Below are positions 1-13,500 of a stretch of DNA of 64,000 nucleotides, one piece after another. Numbering within the stretch: position 1 is the stretch's first letter; each line of letters starts with the position of its first letter. The notes beneath the pieces are model-generated. The model was not told the origin of the DNA and ran no database searches. It saw only the letters and a program-made list of their open reading frames with translations. The stretch comes from Velamenicoccus sp964471325 (GTDB taxonomy: Bacteria > Omnitrophota > Gorgyraeia > Velamenicoccales > Velamenicoccaceae), in NCBI GenBank assembly GCA_964471325.1, contig CAYYFL010000010.1, positions 1 through 64,000 of the forward strand. Reading direction: 5' to 3'. The position numbers and the translations under genes are program-made.

Positions 1-1560
1 ATCCAGGGAGGTGATGAACTCCTCCAAGAGGGAGGCGTTGGTGGCGGGGCTGGAGGAAACAGAAGATATCTTCTTTTCCGGCGCCGCCCGGGTCTGGTTG
101 ACAGAGCCGAGGCCGGCTGTTGCTTTGAGGCATTCTTGGGTCGTATCAAATCTTGCCGGTGAACTGATTGCCGTTGCGACCTCAGAATTCATGGTCAAAA
201 CCACCGCGTTCTTCTCGGTATGCTTCATATTGACAGCCGGATTGGAAGAAGTGGTTGAATTATCAGTTTCTGCAGGCGCGCTCTCGCTCCTTGTGCCGGC
301 AACGGGCAGATGCGGATAATCCACAAACTCAAAGGCCTGTTTTCCGGAGAAACGATCAAATATCCTCAGGATGCCGAGGGCACCGAAGGACAAAGCAATC
401 GCAATATCTTCAAGACCAACGACATTGTTCATAACAGCATTGACGATGGCACTACCCACGCCGGGCTTCTTGTCCATCGGATGCGGCAAATAAGACATCT
501 CCGTCAGGAGCCAATCGATCTTATTGAAATACTTATTAACATCGGCAGCCCTTTCAAAACGGCGCTCCCTGAGCATTCTATTTAATCTAGCCGTAAATCT
601 GGCCTCCTCTTTGGAATTCAAATATTTCCAGTCAAAAATAATCTTAGAAATTCCATAGAATGTCTTCACGCTATCCACATTAGATCGATCATGCCTAATC
701 ACTAACATATCGATGACCCTCTGTTCCTGGTCTGACAACAATCCTTTTTTCTCGGATTTATCCAGGATTCCTAACAGGTATCCGCCGTCAAAAGTCCTCT
801 CGGCATCACCGATGATCCTGCCGACATATTCTTTAAACAAATCCAGCCTGTAGCTGTTCATGGTTTCGATGATATCCTCTAACAAATCCTCGATCTGTTG
901 CAATTCTTTTTCTCTTCCATTAAATGCATGTGCTTCCTTCGCATAGTTAAGGTAGGAAATCACAAAAGCAAGGCGGTTAACGAATAACTCGTCCGCATCG
1001 GCGACAATATCATCAAACGACACACTTTTGGTCTCTGTGGCGATAGAATGCCCCGCCAACAAAGCATCAGTGACAACATCGAAAGATACTTTCGGGTTTT
1101 TCGCGACGATTTTCCGCCACGTGCTCATCGTGGCATCTATTGCCCTGAAAACGACAGGCAAGGGGGCTCGCGCGTAAAGACTCCGATAGTGATTCGGCCT
1201 CTGCTGGAATATCCCGAGAATATCTGTTGCCTCATCCTTGGCATCAAGAACAGCCAGCAGCAACTGATTGGCCTCTATAAAAATCCTCTGGATCCTATCT
1301 TCCTCTTTTCTTGAAAAGATATTGTATTTATAGTCCAAAATAGCCACCGTATCCGCAAGGCCCCAGAAGAAACCGAGAATCATATGGATTACATTCTTGG
1401 TCATCAACCAAGCCTGTGCGACAGCAAAGGCAGTCTTATATGTTTCCTTTTTGAAAAGTTTCGCATACGAATCTCTTTCAACCAGCGCCTTTGCGATATT
1501 TGCAAACGCATGCCCCAAGGTTTTGCGGCCTTCCTGATTAAACGGCATCGAGAACCCGCG
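1..1560 (-). other. C-terminal remainder of the giant protein within the window
   Basis: After the last hydrophobic helices the chain is helical and charged (FSRKEEDRIQRIFIEANQLL, AERTFDGGYLLGILDKSEKK). It ends at the edge in a Ser/Thr-rich linker with two Ser-Ser-Pro-Ala motifs near 160 and 20, the same linker found between domains at 22-35 kb. This suggests another module follows beyond the edge. Confidence 0.6.
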
Positions 1561-4500
1561 AAGAACCTTCTTGACTGTGCCGGCTTCAAAGGTCGGATTG
1601 AATAAGAAAGGCGCGATGAAGGCAGCAATAGGAACAAAGAATACGATGCACCACAATATGGCCTTATACGGATGGAAACCGCCCAACATGATCAACACAA
1701 ATGTCCAGAAAGCGCCTTTCTGGATAGCATACCAGCTTGACGTATAGATGGTCCTCCAATCCTTAAATCTTGCTATGTTGCCGCCCTTGCCTTGAGTCCT
1801 AATAAACCTGCCAAGGCGATTCGAAGCCAAAAGACGGATGGTTTCGTCATAGGTAAAGAGCATATGGACAAAGAACCAGTACATCTCGCGAGGAATAGCT
1901 GCTATGGTCTTGGCAGTGCCGCGTAACCAGCCGTTGGCCTCATCATAAACCTTGCAGAACAACAACCCATAACTGATCGCCTGAGACAAGATGAGCGAAC
2001 CGATCCAGAGGGCAAACGGTATGCCTGTGAAAATATTCCAGTCAAAAATAAGGAAGAAGACCGCAAGCCATTTAATATACCTGTTGACTGCAGGTTTCTT
2101 GAAGTAGAAGCCAAAACCATCCAGCCAGAAGTTATTCGTCCTGTATGGCCAATCCACATAAGGCGAAATGATCATCTTGAGAGGCGTCTTGCCTGTCACG
2201 GATTCAACGGAATCATATGACCATTTCCTGATAGGATTGCGCACATCACTGAATTGATACGGCCAGCCCTTTTCCGTCTTGATATAACCGGCCCGGCCGA
2301 CAATATATCCATAAGCCCTGTAGCGGATGACGGTTTCAATGTCTTCGGCAACATAGGAATCCGTGATGCCTTCTGACCAGCGAAGAGCAGAAACGCGCTC
2401 AAAGAATTTGCCATAAGCGCCAAGGCCGCCAAAGAGCGCCTTGCCTTGCTGGGTATGGAAATAGAAGGCGTTCTCGCCCACAGGAACGATATTGCCTAAC
2501 GCGCCTACGCCCTTAGTGATGTTGTGGTTCACGACCGGGATGCTCGCTCCTAAACCAGGCAGATAGAAGAATTCAAGCAGATGCGAAACAATCGAATCTG
2601 TCCCGCTATAATAGGCCCTGTGGTCTGCGTCGATCGTCAAGATCGTCTGGCCGATCAAATAAGGCAATACCGAGGTCTTCTGGTTCCATTTCGCGCCATG
2701 ATACCAATCCCTGTTAATATAAGAAACTGCCGGGAAAACCTTAAGATTCTTTATTAAACTAAACATTTCTCTGAAAATTTCGTTATCCTTCAGCTTGTCT
2801 TCTACGGCAGCATCTGCCAGCCCCTTACCTCTAGAAAGAGCGCTCTCAAACTCTGTCTCGATCAGGGCCTCCAAGATATCCCTAAGAATATAATCGCCGC
2901 CCAAGGCCTGGCTTAATTTCTGCATACCTTCAATATGCCGCAGGATAATCCTGATCTTTCTTTCTACCTCGGATTCCTTGCTGATATTTTCGCCCTTCTG
3001 CTTCCTCGCTTCTATTTCTGCCTCAAAATGATCGGCATAATAGCCGTATATCCTCTGCAATGTGCGCTTTTGAGTCCTAGCGTTCGCCCAAGTTGTCGGC
3101 AGTTGTGTGTTAGCCCAGTATTTGATCTGTTGCCATATCGCCCATGTCTTTATACCTGAGGGGACGTAGGTCGGTTCATCAATAATCCTAAGCAACTCCT
3201 GTCTTTCTGCCGAATTATCTTTCGTCAATCTATTCACCATCAAGAGGAACAACTCAGTCTTATACTTTGCCAACATGCCCAAACGGTGCGTTAATTCTTC
3301 CGACTCAGCTTCCTTGCTAAATCCAAGCAATCCCTTATCATCAAAGAACATGTCTTCTCCGTAACATTCAAGAACGATAGTCATAGGAAGCACTTCATCC
3401 CACGCTTTCGGTTCCTTGCCTTTATCCAGGCGATATTGATTATTGATCCATTCAATCAAGCGAAGAATGCCGAACTCGGGCTTCACTTTGCGATCGCCCA
3501 CATGAAGCTCTGCTGTCAGATGTGTAACGATGGTTTCAAGATTCTTCCTGTCGGTGAGATCCAATGCCGCATCATCAGAAGGCAGAGTGTAATAATAATC
3601 TTCGTTGCCGGACAATTCTTCTAACAATAACTTCAAGGCTGCGGCCCGTTCTTTACCGCGGGTGCTTGAAGAATTATACCGCCCCTCTGTGGTATCGGAT
3701 GTTAGAGCATACAAAGTGTCGACGATGCGGCTTGTGTTGCGCTTATTATGGACTTCGTAAACGTTATTGATAAAGTTGTAACCCCATTCAGCAATGCCCA
3801 TGAAGGCGTAGTTGACGGAATAGAAGGTCAGCCGCCATGTCGCAATAAAGATCAGGTAGGGAACAAGGGTTGCGACAAATTGGAGACACTCGGGGATAGC
3901 CAGCATCTTGGCCGGCAACAACGCTGACCACGGCGCGATAAGCACGGCAACAATACCGATCAGTTTTACAGCATGCAAAGCCATCAACTTATGCTTGTAG
4001 TTCTTCAGGACCCTGTCCACCATCTGTTGGCGCTCTTGTGCCGCGGCAATATTCTTGGCGATGGAAACCTTATGCTCCAGTTGCTGGCGCCAGATTTTCA
4101 GAAGAACAGGAGAAACGATGCCTGCAATAACCAGCCATGCGGCGACGAATGTCATGCCCCACGGCATCAGCAAGAACTGGGATACGCCCATAAACGGCCA
4201 CAGGGCAATGGCTTTGGCGCCCAGATAAACAAACAGGCCTGAAACCGCGCCGATGACGGCAAAGTGATATACCCTTCTCATCACATCCGCTGCTGTTTTG
4301 TTATAAGGACCTCCGTGCGAGAAAATACGCTGGCGCCATGCCCTGCTGGTAACAATCCTCAAAAGCGGCTTGACGTTCAACTGCCAATAAGAAAGGCGGT
4401 GCTTCACAATGGGCTGCTGTGTCTCGACATCTACGACATTAACAAATGCCAGCATGAGAGGCTTGAGCTGTTTCGCATACCCCTGAATCCTCGCAGTCTT

Positions 4501-7500
4501 TTCTTTTCCCTCGAGAGCTGCATCCTTCTTGAAGTTTTCGAACATCCTCTCGAATCTGTCTCTTAACGGCGCTATTTTCTTTTTGATGTCATCCGAAAGG
4601 ACCCACTTCGTATCAGCCAGGCTCGGGTCTTTGATGCCCATCAGGTAACGGAAAGCATCGTTTAAAATCTCTTCGTTAACAATCTGCTGCATATTTCTGA
4701 TCTTGCCTGTCGGATCTCTTATGGTTTCCAATCTTGAGTTGACATCTGAATTTAACAAGGCGTGGAACACATCTTTAAAGAAAGCAAGGGTCAGCCGGAT
4801 ATCGCTTACCTCAGCCGCGCGGCCTGTTGCCAGATATCTGTTCATCGCTTCATAAATGAATTTCGACCAGAGATATTCTTCAAGCCTCCCCTGGCCCACC
4901 AGGCCGAACAAGGACCTCTGGATAAGAAGCTGCATCACAAAAAGCTTTTCGAGAGAAATGAGATCGCTTGCGATCTCGCCGTTGACCGGCGGCGCCTTCC
5001 TTAAATCATCCCAGGCATAGACGTGTAATCCTGTCGCCACATCGAAATCATTCAGATTCAGGCCTTCCGGCAGGAGGCGCGCGTTAAAGATATTCTCAAA
5101 GAACGTCGTCTTGAGGGCTGTAAGCTGATTTGCATAATCCTTATCGACACCAAAAGCCTTGATCAGCTCGTCGACCCTGCTCTTGATATCTCCCCTGAAC
5201 TGATACCCATCCCTCATCTTCTCAAAGAGCTTCTTCAAAAGAATTTGGGCGGCGCGGCGCTGCGTTAAGCGCCCTTCCATCCTTGCGGCGAAATCAGAAG
5301 CAACGATATCTCTCACGTCCGCCATGGGGAGATATCTGGTAAACATCTTTGTAATGCCTGCAAGTGATTGTTCTTCTTCGGATGCGACTCCATACATGCC
5401 TGCCCACTTCGCCATAAAATCTGCCATATCTGCGGCTCGCAGGAGGTCGCGGCGATTGGCTGCTACAAATAAACTTCCGGCTTCATAAGTCGCAGGCGCC
5501 GCCGGATCAATGCTGGGTGCCGCCGTCTCCTCGGAAACATCATAGCCATAACGGAAATACCCTGCATGGGTCACTGCATTGGCAAAACGCCTCAAAGCGA
5601 GATGCTTCTTCCAATTGGCAAAATACTTCAAGATAGGACGTTCCTTCCATTTGTCATCTGGGAGGGCATGTGTCTTCTTAAAAGCCTCCTCAAGATCGCC
5701 ATCCTGCCATTGCATCCTTTCAACGAAATGTTCATGATCCCTGAACATACCTCCGTTCATGCGCTCAGTAACGATATCCTGTGCTTGCGCCACAGTAAAG
5801 CCCATGCTCACAAAATCCTGCACTGTGGCCGTGTTAATGCTGACCTTCGCCCTGTTCCTCGCGCGATAAAATCTGCCTGCAATCCATGGAAGGAAAGCAC
5901 CGACGCCAAGAATAATACCAATCACGGAGAACAAGAGGACAAACGTACCCACGCCGACAGTCTCAACAACTTTCCACCAAGTCGTGCCTATCTGGCCTTC
6001 GTAAGGCGCAGAGTGATGATCCAGCAACTGAACAGGGAACTTCAATAATTGCCCGTCCTTAAGAACGTTTTTGATGACCTCGTGATGCTCCTCATAGCCG
6101 AGGCGGCCGATACGGCCAGGCAAAGAATTACCGACAAGGTCCTCAAAATTCAAAACCGTGAAATACCGTGTGCTCTCATGCCTGAAGTTATCGCTGAAAT
6201 GCACTCTCCGTCCATTCTTCATTAAGACACTGGCGGTATTTTCGTAATATTCCCATTTTGATATCTTGTCCTTCATGGATGTCGCATCAAGTATTTCTGT
6301 GATCAAGTGATAGGTGTTGCCTTCTGCATCCACCCAAATCCTGTTCTCGAAATGACTATATTTGAACTCATTGCCGTTATCAAACACATTGGCATACATC
6401 GGGAACCCATCAAAGTAGTAGATTCTCAAGTTCAGGTGGAGATAATTTCTTTCTTCATAGTAGCGGCCGGTCTGGAAATCGTAACCAATCTTGACCTGCT
6501 TGACGCGCTCAATGCGTTCCGTTGTCAAATTATAGAGGGCCGTGGTCGGGTTCTTATCACCGTTGAGGGCCGTCTCGCGGACGGTTCTACCACTCAAACT
6601 GCCTATCACTTCATTGTTGAGAACAATCTGGCCGGGGGAAAGATCGTGCCGCGCCGGATTCCACCACTTGACGATGGAGATCTCGCCCGAAGGAGCAATC
6701 CAGGCGATATCCCTGTTCAGCGGATCATCGGGAATGACAACCCTCACTTTTGTCATCGACGGAACAGGCTGATACCCCCTTGCTGTCTTCAGATAGGGCA
6801 TCTCTTTGATGGCATCCAATTGCGTGTCAGGCTGAATGCCCAAAACGGCGGCCTTTGACACAAAACCATCCAGAACATCAGCGGCCTTCATCGTTCCGCT
6901 AGCCTCGTGCAGATACACAAGGCCGTAAGGAGTAATCTTATAGCCCCTGACAGAAGCCTCCTTGTTCCATTGATAGTTGATGATGACGTCTTTGCCGGCC
7001 TGGGCCTGCCTGATCTCCGCAATGACAATCCTGGCAAAAGCGTCTCCTTCGACACGGTAATTCACCCAGCTCATGCCGTAAGGTGTTTCGACCCTTGTCT
7101 TCATCAACGTTGTAATCTCTTTTAATCCGAACGCGCTGCGGATGCGCTCAAGGCCGTTCTTATAGTCGGCGACCATCTTGTCGCGCAGCGTCGCATCGGC
7201 AACCAGCCCAGAGAGATAGGTCTCGATATTGATGGCCTCGTCGGCCTCGTTATAAATCCTGTAGAGCCAATTGTGGGCGTCATAAGTATAGACATGGCTG
7301 CCTGCTGTTTTTTCGGCAAAGTAAGTCGTCCTGTCGGCAAGATTATCGCCTTTCACAACAACATCCGAGATCATTTCCAACAGGTATCTACCGTCCGGAA
7401 GCCTGTTGATCTTGGCAAGTTCGACACCATTTTCACCGATCGCCAGGGCCCTGATGAACTTGCCTTCCGGCGAGATCTCCTCGGTAACGACCCATCTCTT

Positions 7501-10500
7501 GCCGGAGATTTTGTCGATCGTCTCGATAGAATATCCCTTGATGCCCAAATCCTTAAGGACCCTGAAATTCGAATCAATATAGAAAATCCTCTTCAAGGGC
7601 TCTGTGCCGTTATAGCCCCTAGCCCTCCTGATTGCCTCAGAGAGGATAGAACTATTTTCCCCAAGGTCAAAGGTCGCCAGGCCCCTGACAGCCGTTCCAT
7701 TAACCATCTGCGGCCTAATATAGAACTGCGCGACTTCTTTGCCGGTCTCGGGGTTCACGCCGTACCAGCGTTCCTTGGCCTTGTCCGTCTGGCCGAGCCT
7801 GTGGATGAGATTGTAGGTAAGGCCGTTGAAGCTCTGTTTGGAGAGCACTTCAACCGCGCGGTCTGTTTCCTGCGTCAGGTTGTGATCGGCGTCAATCGCA
7901 AAAATCCTGACAAAGGGCTTGCCGTCCTCTGTCTTTTCGCCGAGGTTGACGACGGCTTCATTGGCATAGAAAGTGATGAACTGGCCTCTGCGGCCGGTGC
8001 CGATAAAGCCGCTCTCGACAGCGGTTGTCGCCATGGGTTTACCGGCCCTGTCAACCTGCGCGATCAGGCCAAAGGTGTATGTGGCGCCTTCGCGCGTCTT
8101 GAATGTCCTCTCACCCACATTCACGGCCCAGCCGATATGCGAAACGTTGATATCGCTGACCTTGTCATCTTTGACACCCCACACCTTGCCTTCGTAGATC
8201 CTGGAAACAGGCCTGTTGTCGGCGACGCCTTTCAAAGAGGCCAGGCCGCTGTCAACCGCCCTGGCCTCGGCAAACGTCTCCTCTGCGTCCACAACGACCT
8301 TGTCCTTATACGCCGTCACGACGGTCTTGCCCCAGCCGTCCACGCCGATGAGACCGATGGGCGGCGGATTGTTGTAGACGCGGACCCTCTTGACCTTGAT
8401 GGGGAGGCCTTGCGGATCGGTGATCTTGATGACGCCCTTATCAACGGAGAGGCCGAGGTCCTGCGACGGCCTGCCCTGGGCGTCCAATGTATAGACATGG
8501 GACTCGCACTTCTTGGTCTCGGCATTGTAGAGCAACAGGACCGCATGGGACCCTTCGAGTGTCTCGCCGAAGTAATACCTGGCGCTCGTCTGGCCGTCTG
8601 CCGTGAGTTTCATGATATTGCCATGGGTCCTGTAAACTTCGGCGAGGTACTCGAAATTCTCGACCATCTTGTCAAGCGGGATATACCTGACTTCGCCGGT
8701 GCTGCTGACGGCGATCAGGTGATTGGCGTAAATATCCTCGAGGACGGGCCTGGCGGCGGCATGGAACTCAATGGTTGTGAGCTCGCTCTGCAGGCCGACC
8801 TTATACACAGGCTGCCAGCCGTCCAGGAGGTCGTTCTCAACCTTCTGGAGCGTCGCCTTGTCTTTCGTCAAATGCCTGTCTGCCGGATACGGCTTCCAAG
8901 CGACCTCATCCGTGCCCCTGTCGAACCGGCCGTTGATTTCGCCCCTGTCCTTATACCACATATAGAGATTGTCTGTCGTGCGCCTGACCTGGACCGAAGC
9001 CAGGTGGTGGCCGTTCCAGCCGTCTTTTGTAACAAGCTGACGCAGGATGTTTTCCGTCATATACATCCTCAGATACCCATGGTCCAGGTCAGGCGCATTG
9101 CCCAGCATGATCACCCTGGCCCCCGCAGGCACGTCGTTCGGCGTTGCGGCAATCTTGACACGGCCGGTGTCATCCAGATAGAGACGGCCCTGCCTGTAGG
9201 CCAGGTCGCGTTCCGCCATGTAACGCGGAACCGCAACGCCTGCGCCTGTGGCCCTGACGACCAGCTTGAATTGCTCATAGCCCTTGACCGGCTCATCCCT
9301 GACGTATTCCAGGGCGCCGTTCGGATTATTGGGCGTCCGGATCATGGCGGCGACCTGGGCCTCTGTCAGATAAGTCGCCTGGAAGCCGGCCTGTCCTCTC
9401 CTGTCTTTTGCGGAAAAGCCAGGCACAACGAAGTAACCGTTGACATTCTGAAGATCCTTGACGGCCTTCATCGCCGCAGGGTGCAGGACGAGCTCGCCCT
9501 GGGTGATGCCCTTGAAATTCCTGATCTCGAAGTGGTACTGATCTTCGCCGATCTCGTTCTTCTTGCCCGTCTGGAAGGAATAGATATGTCCGCCGAGGGC
9601 GGCGTTGACGACATCTTGGGCCGTCAGCCGCACTGACGGGCCGTTCGCAACATAAACGATCGCATCGGCGTTAAGGTCGGCTTCCGCCATGGCATACCCC
9701 TCAAGGGTGAATTCCACGACCGCCGGGTAGGGCGTCGGATTAAGGACTGCGCCGGGCAGGACGACGAGCGTCTTTTTGTCGCCCAGATAGACGCGATAGG
9801 TATTTCCGTTGAGGGGCATTTCGAAATAATACCAGCCTTTGTGCGGACCCTCGGCCATGTCCTGCTTGATGCCCGCCTCATCGAGCTCTTTCTGGCTCAT
9901 AGAAACGAGGGACGTCAAAACGCCGCTTTGATACATCGTCCGGCTCAAGGCCACCGGCAGTTTTCTGTCGGCAAAGAAGTGCAGGATGCCGAGGGTGTTC
10001 GGCGCGTTGGGCCCGAGGAAGAAGTCGCGCCTCATGGCGTCGGCTTTCGGGCCGTAGACAAAGAGTTTTCCGTCAACCGTCGCCGTGACCAAAGGATTGG
10101 TCTCAGGCGTAACGCCGGTGAGACCCACGCGCACACCCTGCGAAGACTGCGGATACGTCGTAACGATCCCGGCAAGAGGATCGTCCACAGGGATGCCCAT
10201 CACGCGGCCTTTCATCGGGCCTTCCGTGGCAACGAAGCCGGGGACCTTATCTCTGCCGATGTTCAAGACCGGCCCGAAGGTCACGCCCCAATTGTCCATG
10301 CGGCCGCCGTCCTTGTACCACGTCGGCTCATATTTGATTTCCATAGAGGAATCCTTAAAGATCGGGGTCGGCATCTGCAGGCTGATGACGCCGGCGCGCG
10401 TATCGAACCTGTCCTTGATGCTGCCGCCGATGCGTATCTTCATTTTCTGTTCCGGCAGGACAAACTCGACCATCCCCCTGGCCTTGGTCGTGTGGGCGCC

Positions 10501-13500
10501 GGCATACGCCGCTTCAGCGGCCGCATTGACTTCCAGGTTCTTGCCTTTGTAAATCGTCTGTTTGCCGGCCACGCCGAAATAGACGAAGTTCCCTTCGCTC
10601 CACTCGCTCGTGTCGGACTCCGGCCTGATGAAGACCTTGATCATGCTGGTGTCGTTGTCATTGTGCCAGCCGATGCCGGCCGAGGCATACATCAACTTCT
10701 CGCGGACCGCCAGGTCAAAGGGCATCTTGACCTCATTGCCCTCGGCGTCATGGGCGATGAGGCTGGCGGTCTCGCTGGCATCGGTGAAGATAGCGCCGGC
10801 CTTCAGTTCCCAGAAGAAGTTCTTCGCGAAATCGTCGCGCACATGGATGTTGTGCACCTGGACCAGGGAATTCTGCGTCATGGAAACATCGAGGTAGCCG
10901 ACATAGGCGGCGCTCGTGCGGCCGTTGGAATAATTGAAGTTCTCAAAGAGGACGAGACGCTGATCCTGGACGTGCTCGGTCTGTTCATTGGTCTGATGGT
11001 AGGAATCTCTCGTCTTATAACCGATGGCCAAGAAGTTGTTGGCGTTTTCGCCGAGGGCGCTGCGGATGCCCACGCCGGCCTGCTGGACTGTCGGAGTGCC
11101 TTTCTCAAGCTGGAAGCCGACAGAGTAAACATCCACTTTGTGCTTGGCGTCGGCGGTCTCGAACTGGCTGTTCACGAAGCCGCCGTTGCCCAACAACCCG
11201 TCGGACACCGCCATGTTCAGATACCCTTGTGGATTTTCGGATTCGATGATGGTCTCAAGCTTGGTCTTGCCGAAGAACGCGGAGGCCGGCAATTCCGGAT
11301 GCGCCGCCCTGAGTTTCTGTTCCTGCGCCTCGATGCGCTTGGCTTCCTCATAGAGCTTGCGGCGGTCTTTCTGGACCTGCATGCCCTGCTCGGAGATCTC
11401 GTTGACGACATCCAGCATATTGTCGCGGGCGGACAGGTATTTGTAGAGCTGGGTCACGTTCGCATCGACGCTGGCTGTGCGCCGGCTCAGGTAATCGCGC
11501 ACGTCGGTGAAGGCGCCGTTGTCGTATTTCTTCAAGACCTGCTGCAGATAGGCCTGGGCTTCGGGGAGGGACACGATGCCGTCGTTCTTGTCGATCTTCG
11601 TCTTCAAATCATTGAGATAGGCGACCGCCTTATTGTGCGTATCCAGGGCCGTGCCCATATAATTATAGGCATCCTTGATCTTGGAGCCGTCAGACGGGTC
11701 ATGATGCTGGCCGTCCCAGGCGGAACCCGTCAGTTCCTGGTAACGGGTCCTGGCGTCGCCGGCGCGCGCCGTCCAGTAATCCACGGCATTCTGAAGGATC
11801 TTCCTCTCTCTGGGGTCTGCATCCGGAGGCAGATTGTTCAGTTTTGTCTGGGCCTCGGACACCTGCCAATCGATCCAGGCGATGCCCCACGAGCCTTCAT
11901 CCGCCCCCGGCTTGAAGTTGTTGGCGGACTCCAAGGTCTGCTGTTCGTCGTTCAATGCCTGATACCCTGTGATCGCCTGCTGGTACGCCGCCTCTGTCTG
12001 CCCCAAGCCGCCCTGGGCATTATTGATCTTGGCCAGGACATAGTCGACACCGCGATAGGCGTCGACGAGTTCCTGCTGCGCCATCTCAAGCTGCGTGCTC
12101 GCCCACTTCTGGGATGTCGCCCGCGGATCCCGCTTCCAGTCCTCGACCGTCGGGATATCGCGCTGCCTGGCCTGCCACTCCGCCAGGCCGTTCTGGGCGT
12201 TGACAAGGTCGAGGTTCTCGTCAATGGTAAGGTCCGTCTTCTGGTTAAGCCTGGCGATATAGCTGTTGGCCTGCGTGATCTGGCTGTTGACCTGGGCCCT
12301 CTGGGTCACGGCCTGGGCCATAAGGTTGTTATAGTAATCCGCCAGGCCGAAGTTCTCGTTGGCGCGCGCCTGGTCCCTCAAGGCGGCATACTGCTGGATC
12401 TGTGTCTCGATGGTCTGGATCTGGGCCTGCAATTGCGTCAGGCCTTCCTGCGCCTTTGCCAAGGCCTCGGCATGGGCCTTCAACGCGGCCTCCAGCAGCT
12501 GCTGCTGGGTCAAGATATTCTTCTGGATCCAGGCCAGCGACTCCGCGCGCCACACGCCGTACTGGGCCACCCAATACTGCATGCCTTTCTTGGCGTCGAT
12601 ATCGGCGAGGACGGCCTCGGCCGCGCGCTGGATGTTCTGGTAAGCGTTCTGTTTCCACTGCTGCAGGACTTCCGAATCCCTGCGCGTCTGGGCATTCTTG
12701 GCCAGGCCCTTGACGCTGTCGAGATAATCGATGTAATCCCTGCTCAACACAAAAGCCGGGTCGTGCTGACGTCGATCAACCGTCGCCACAGGCAAGTTCA
12801 CCTGCGTCAGAAGATCGTTAAATCTCATCTGTGTCAGGCCGCCGGCCGGAGGCGCCTGCAGCGTCGTGGCCTTCCCTGTCTTCGGATCGATCAGTGTGCC
12901 GTAGGTGTCCGGCGACTCGGGAGCTGTCATTCTCGGATACTCAACGATCGCCGGGATAAGCACGGGCTTGCCGTCGATCATCCTCTCAACGGCAAACGGC
13001 TTGGCAAAGGTCACGGTCGCGCCCACAGACGCCTTTTCGCCTGTCACAGGATGCGGCGTATTGGCGCCCATGATATAGATCGGTTGATAGCCCGCGCCGA
13101 AGTCTATCTTGATCGTCTCGCCTTCGCCAAGGGTCTGCGTCGGGACCAGTCGGGCCTCTTCCTGGGTCAAAAGGATCGTGCGCGGCGCCTGATCTCTGAA
13201 TGTGCGGATCAGCATGGCCGGCACGGGGACGCTGTTCTCTTCCACAAGGACAAATGGCCTGTTGCTCCCCACGGCGCTCTTGATCTGGGCGTAAATGCTC
13301 TGTTCAAGATATTTCTGCTCGATGCCTTCAAAGGCAACACGTGTGTCGCGTTCCAGCGTGACCTTGTCTTTGCCGATCTTGATCTCCGTACCCTTGGGCA
13401 GGGTAACGACTTTCGGCGCATGGTCGGCATCTAAGACAATCGGCGACTGGGTGCCGTTATTGATCATGAATGTATGATGCTCTCCCACAGTCGTGGTGTT

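Noticed and set aside
7273..9636. Long plus-strand open frame (787 codons)
   Set aside because: It is codon-for-codon antisense to the giant gene, with no recognisable protein motifs. Long antisense frames are expected opposite a GC-rich gene.
9841..13434. Long plus-strand open frame (1,197 codons)
   Set aside because: Exact antisense register of the giant frame. The minus strand here codes coherent beta-strand and coiled-coil sequence; the plus translation has no family signature.
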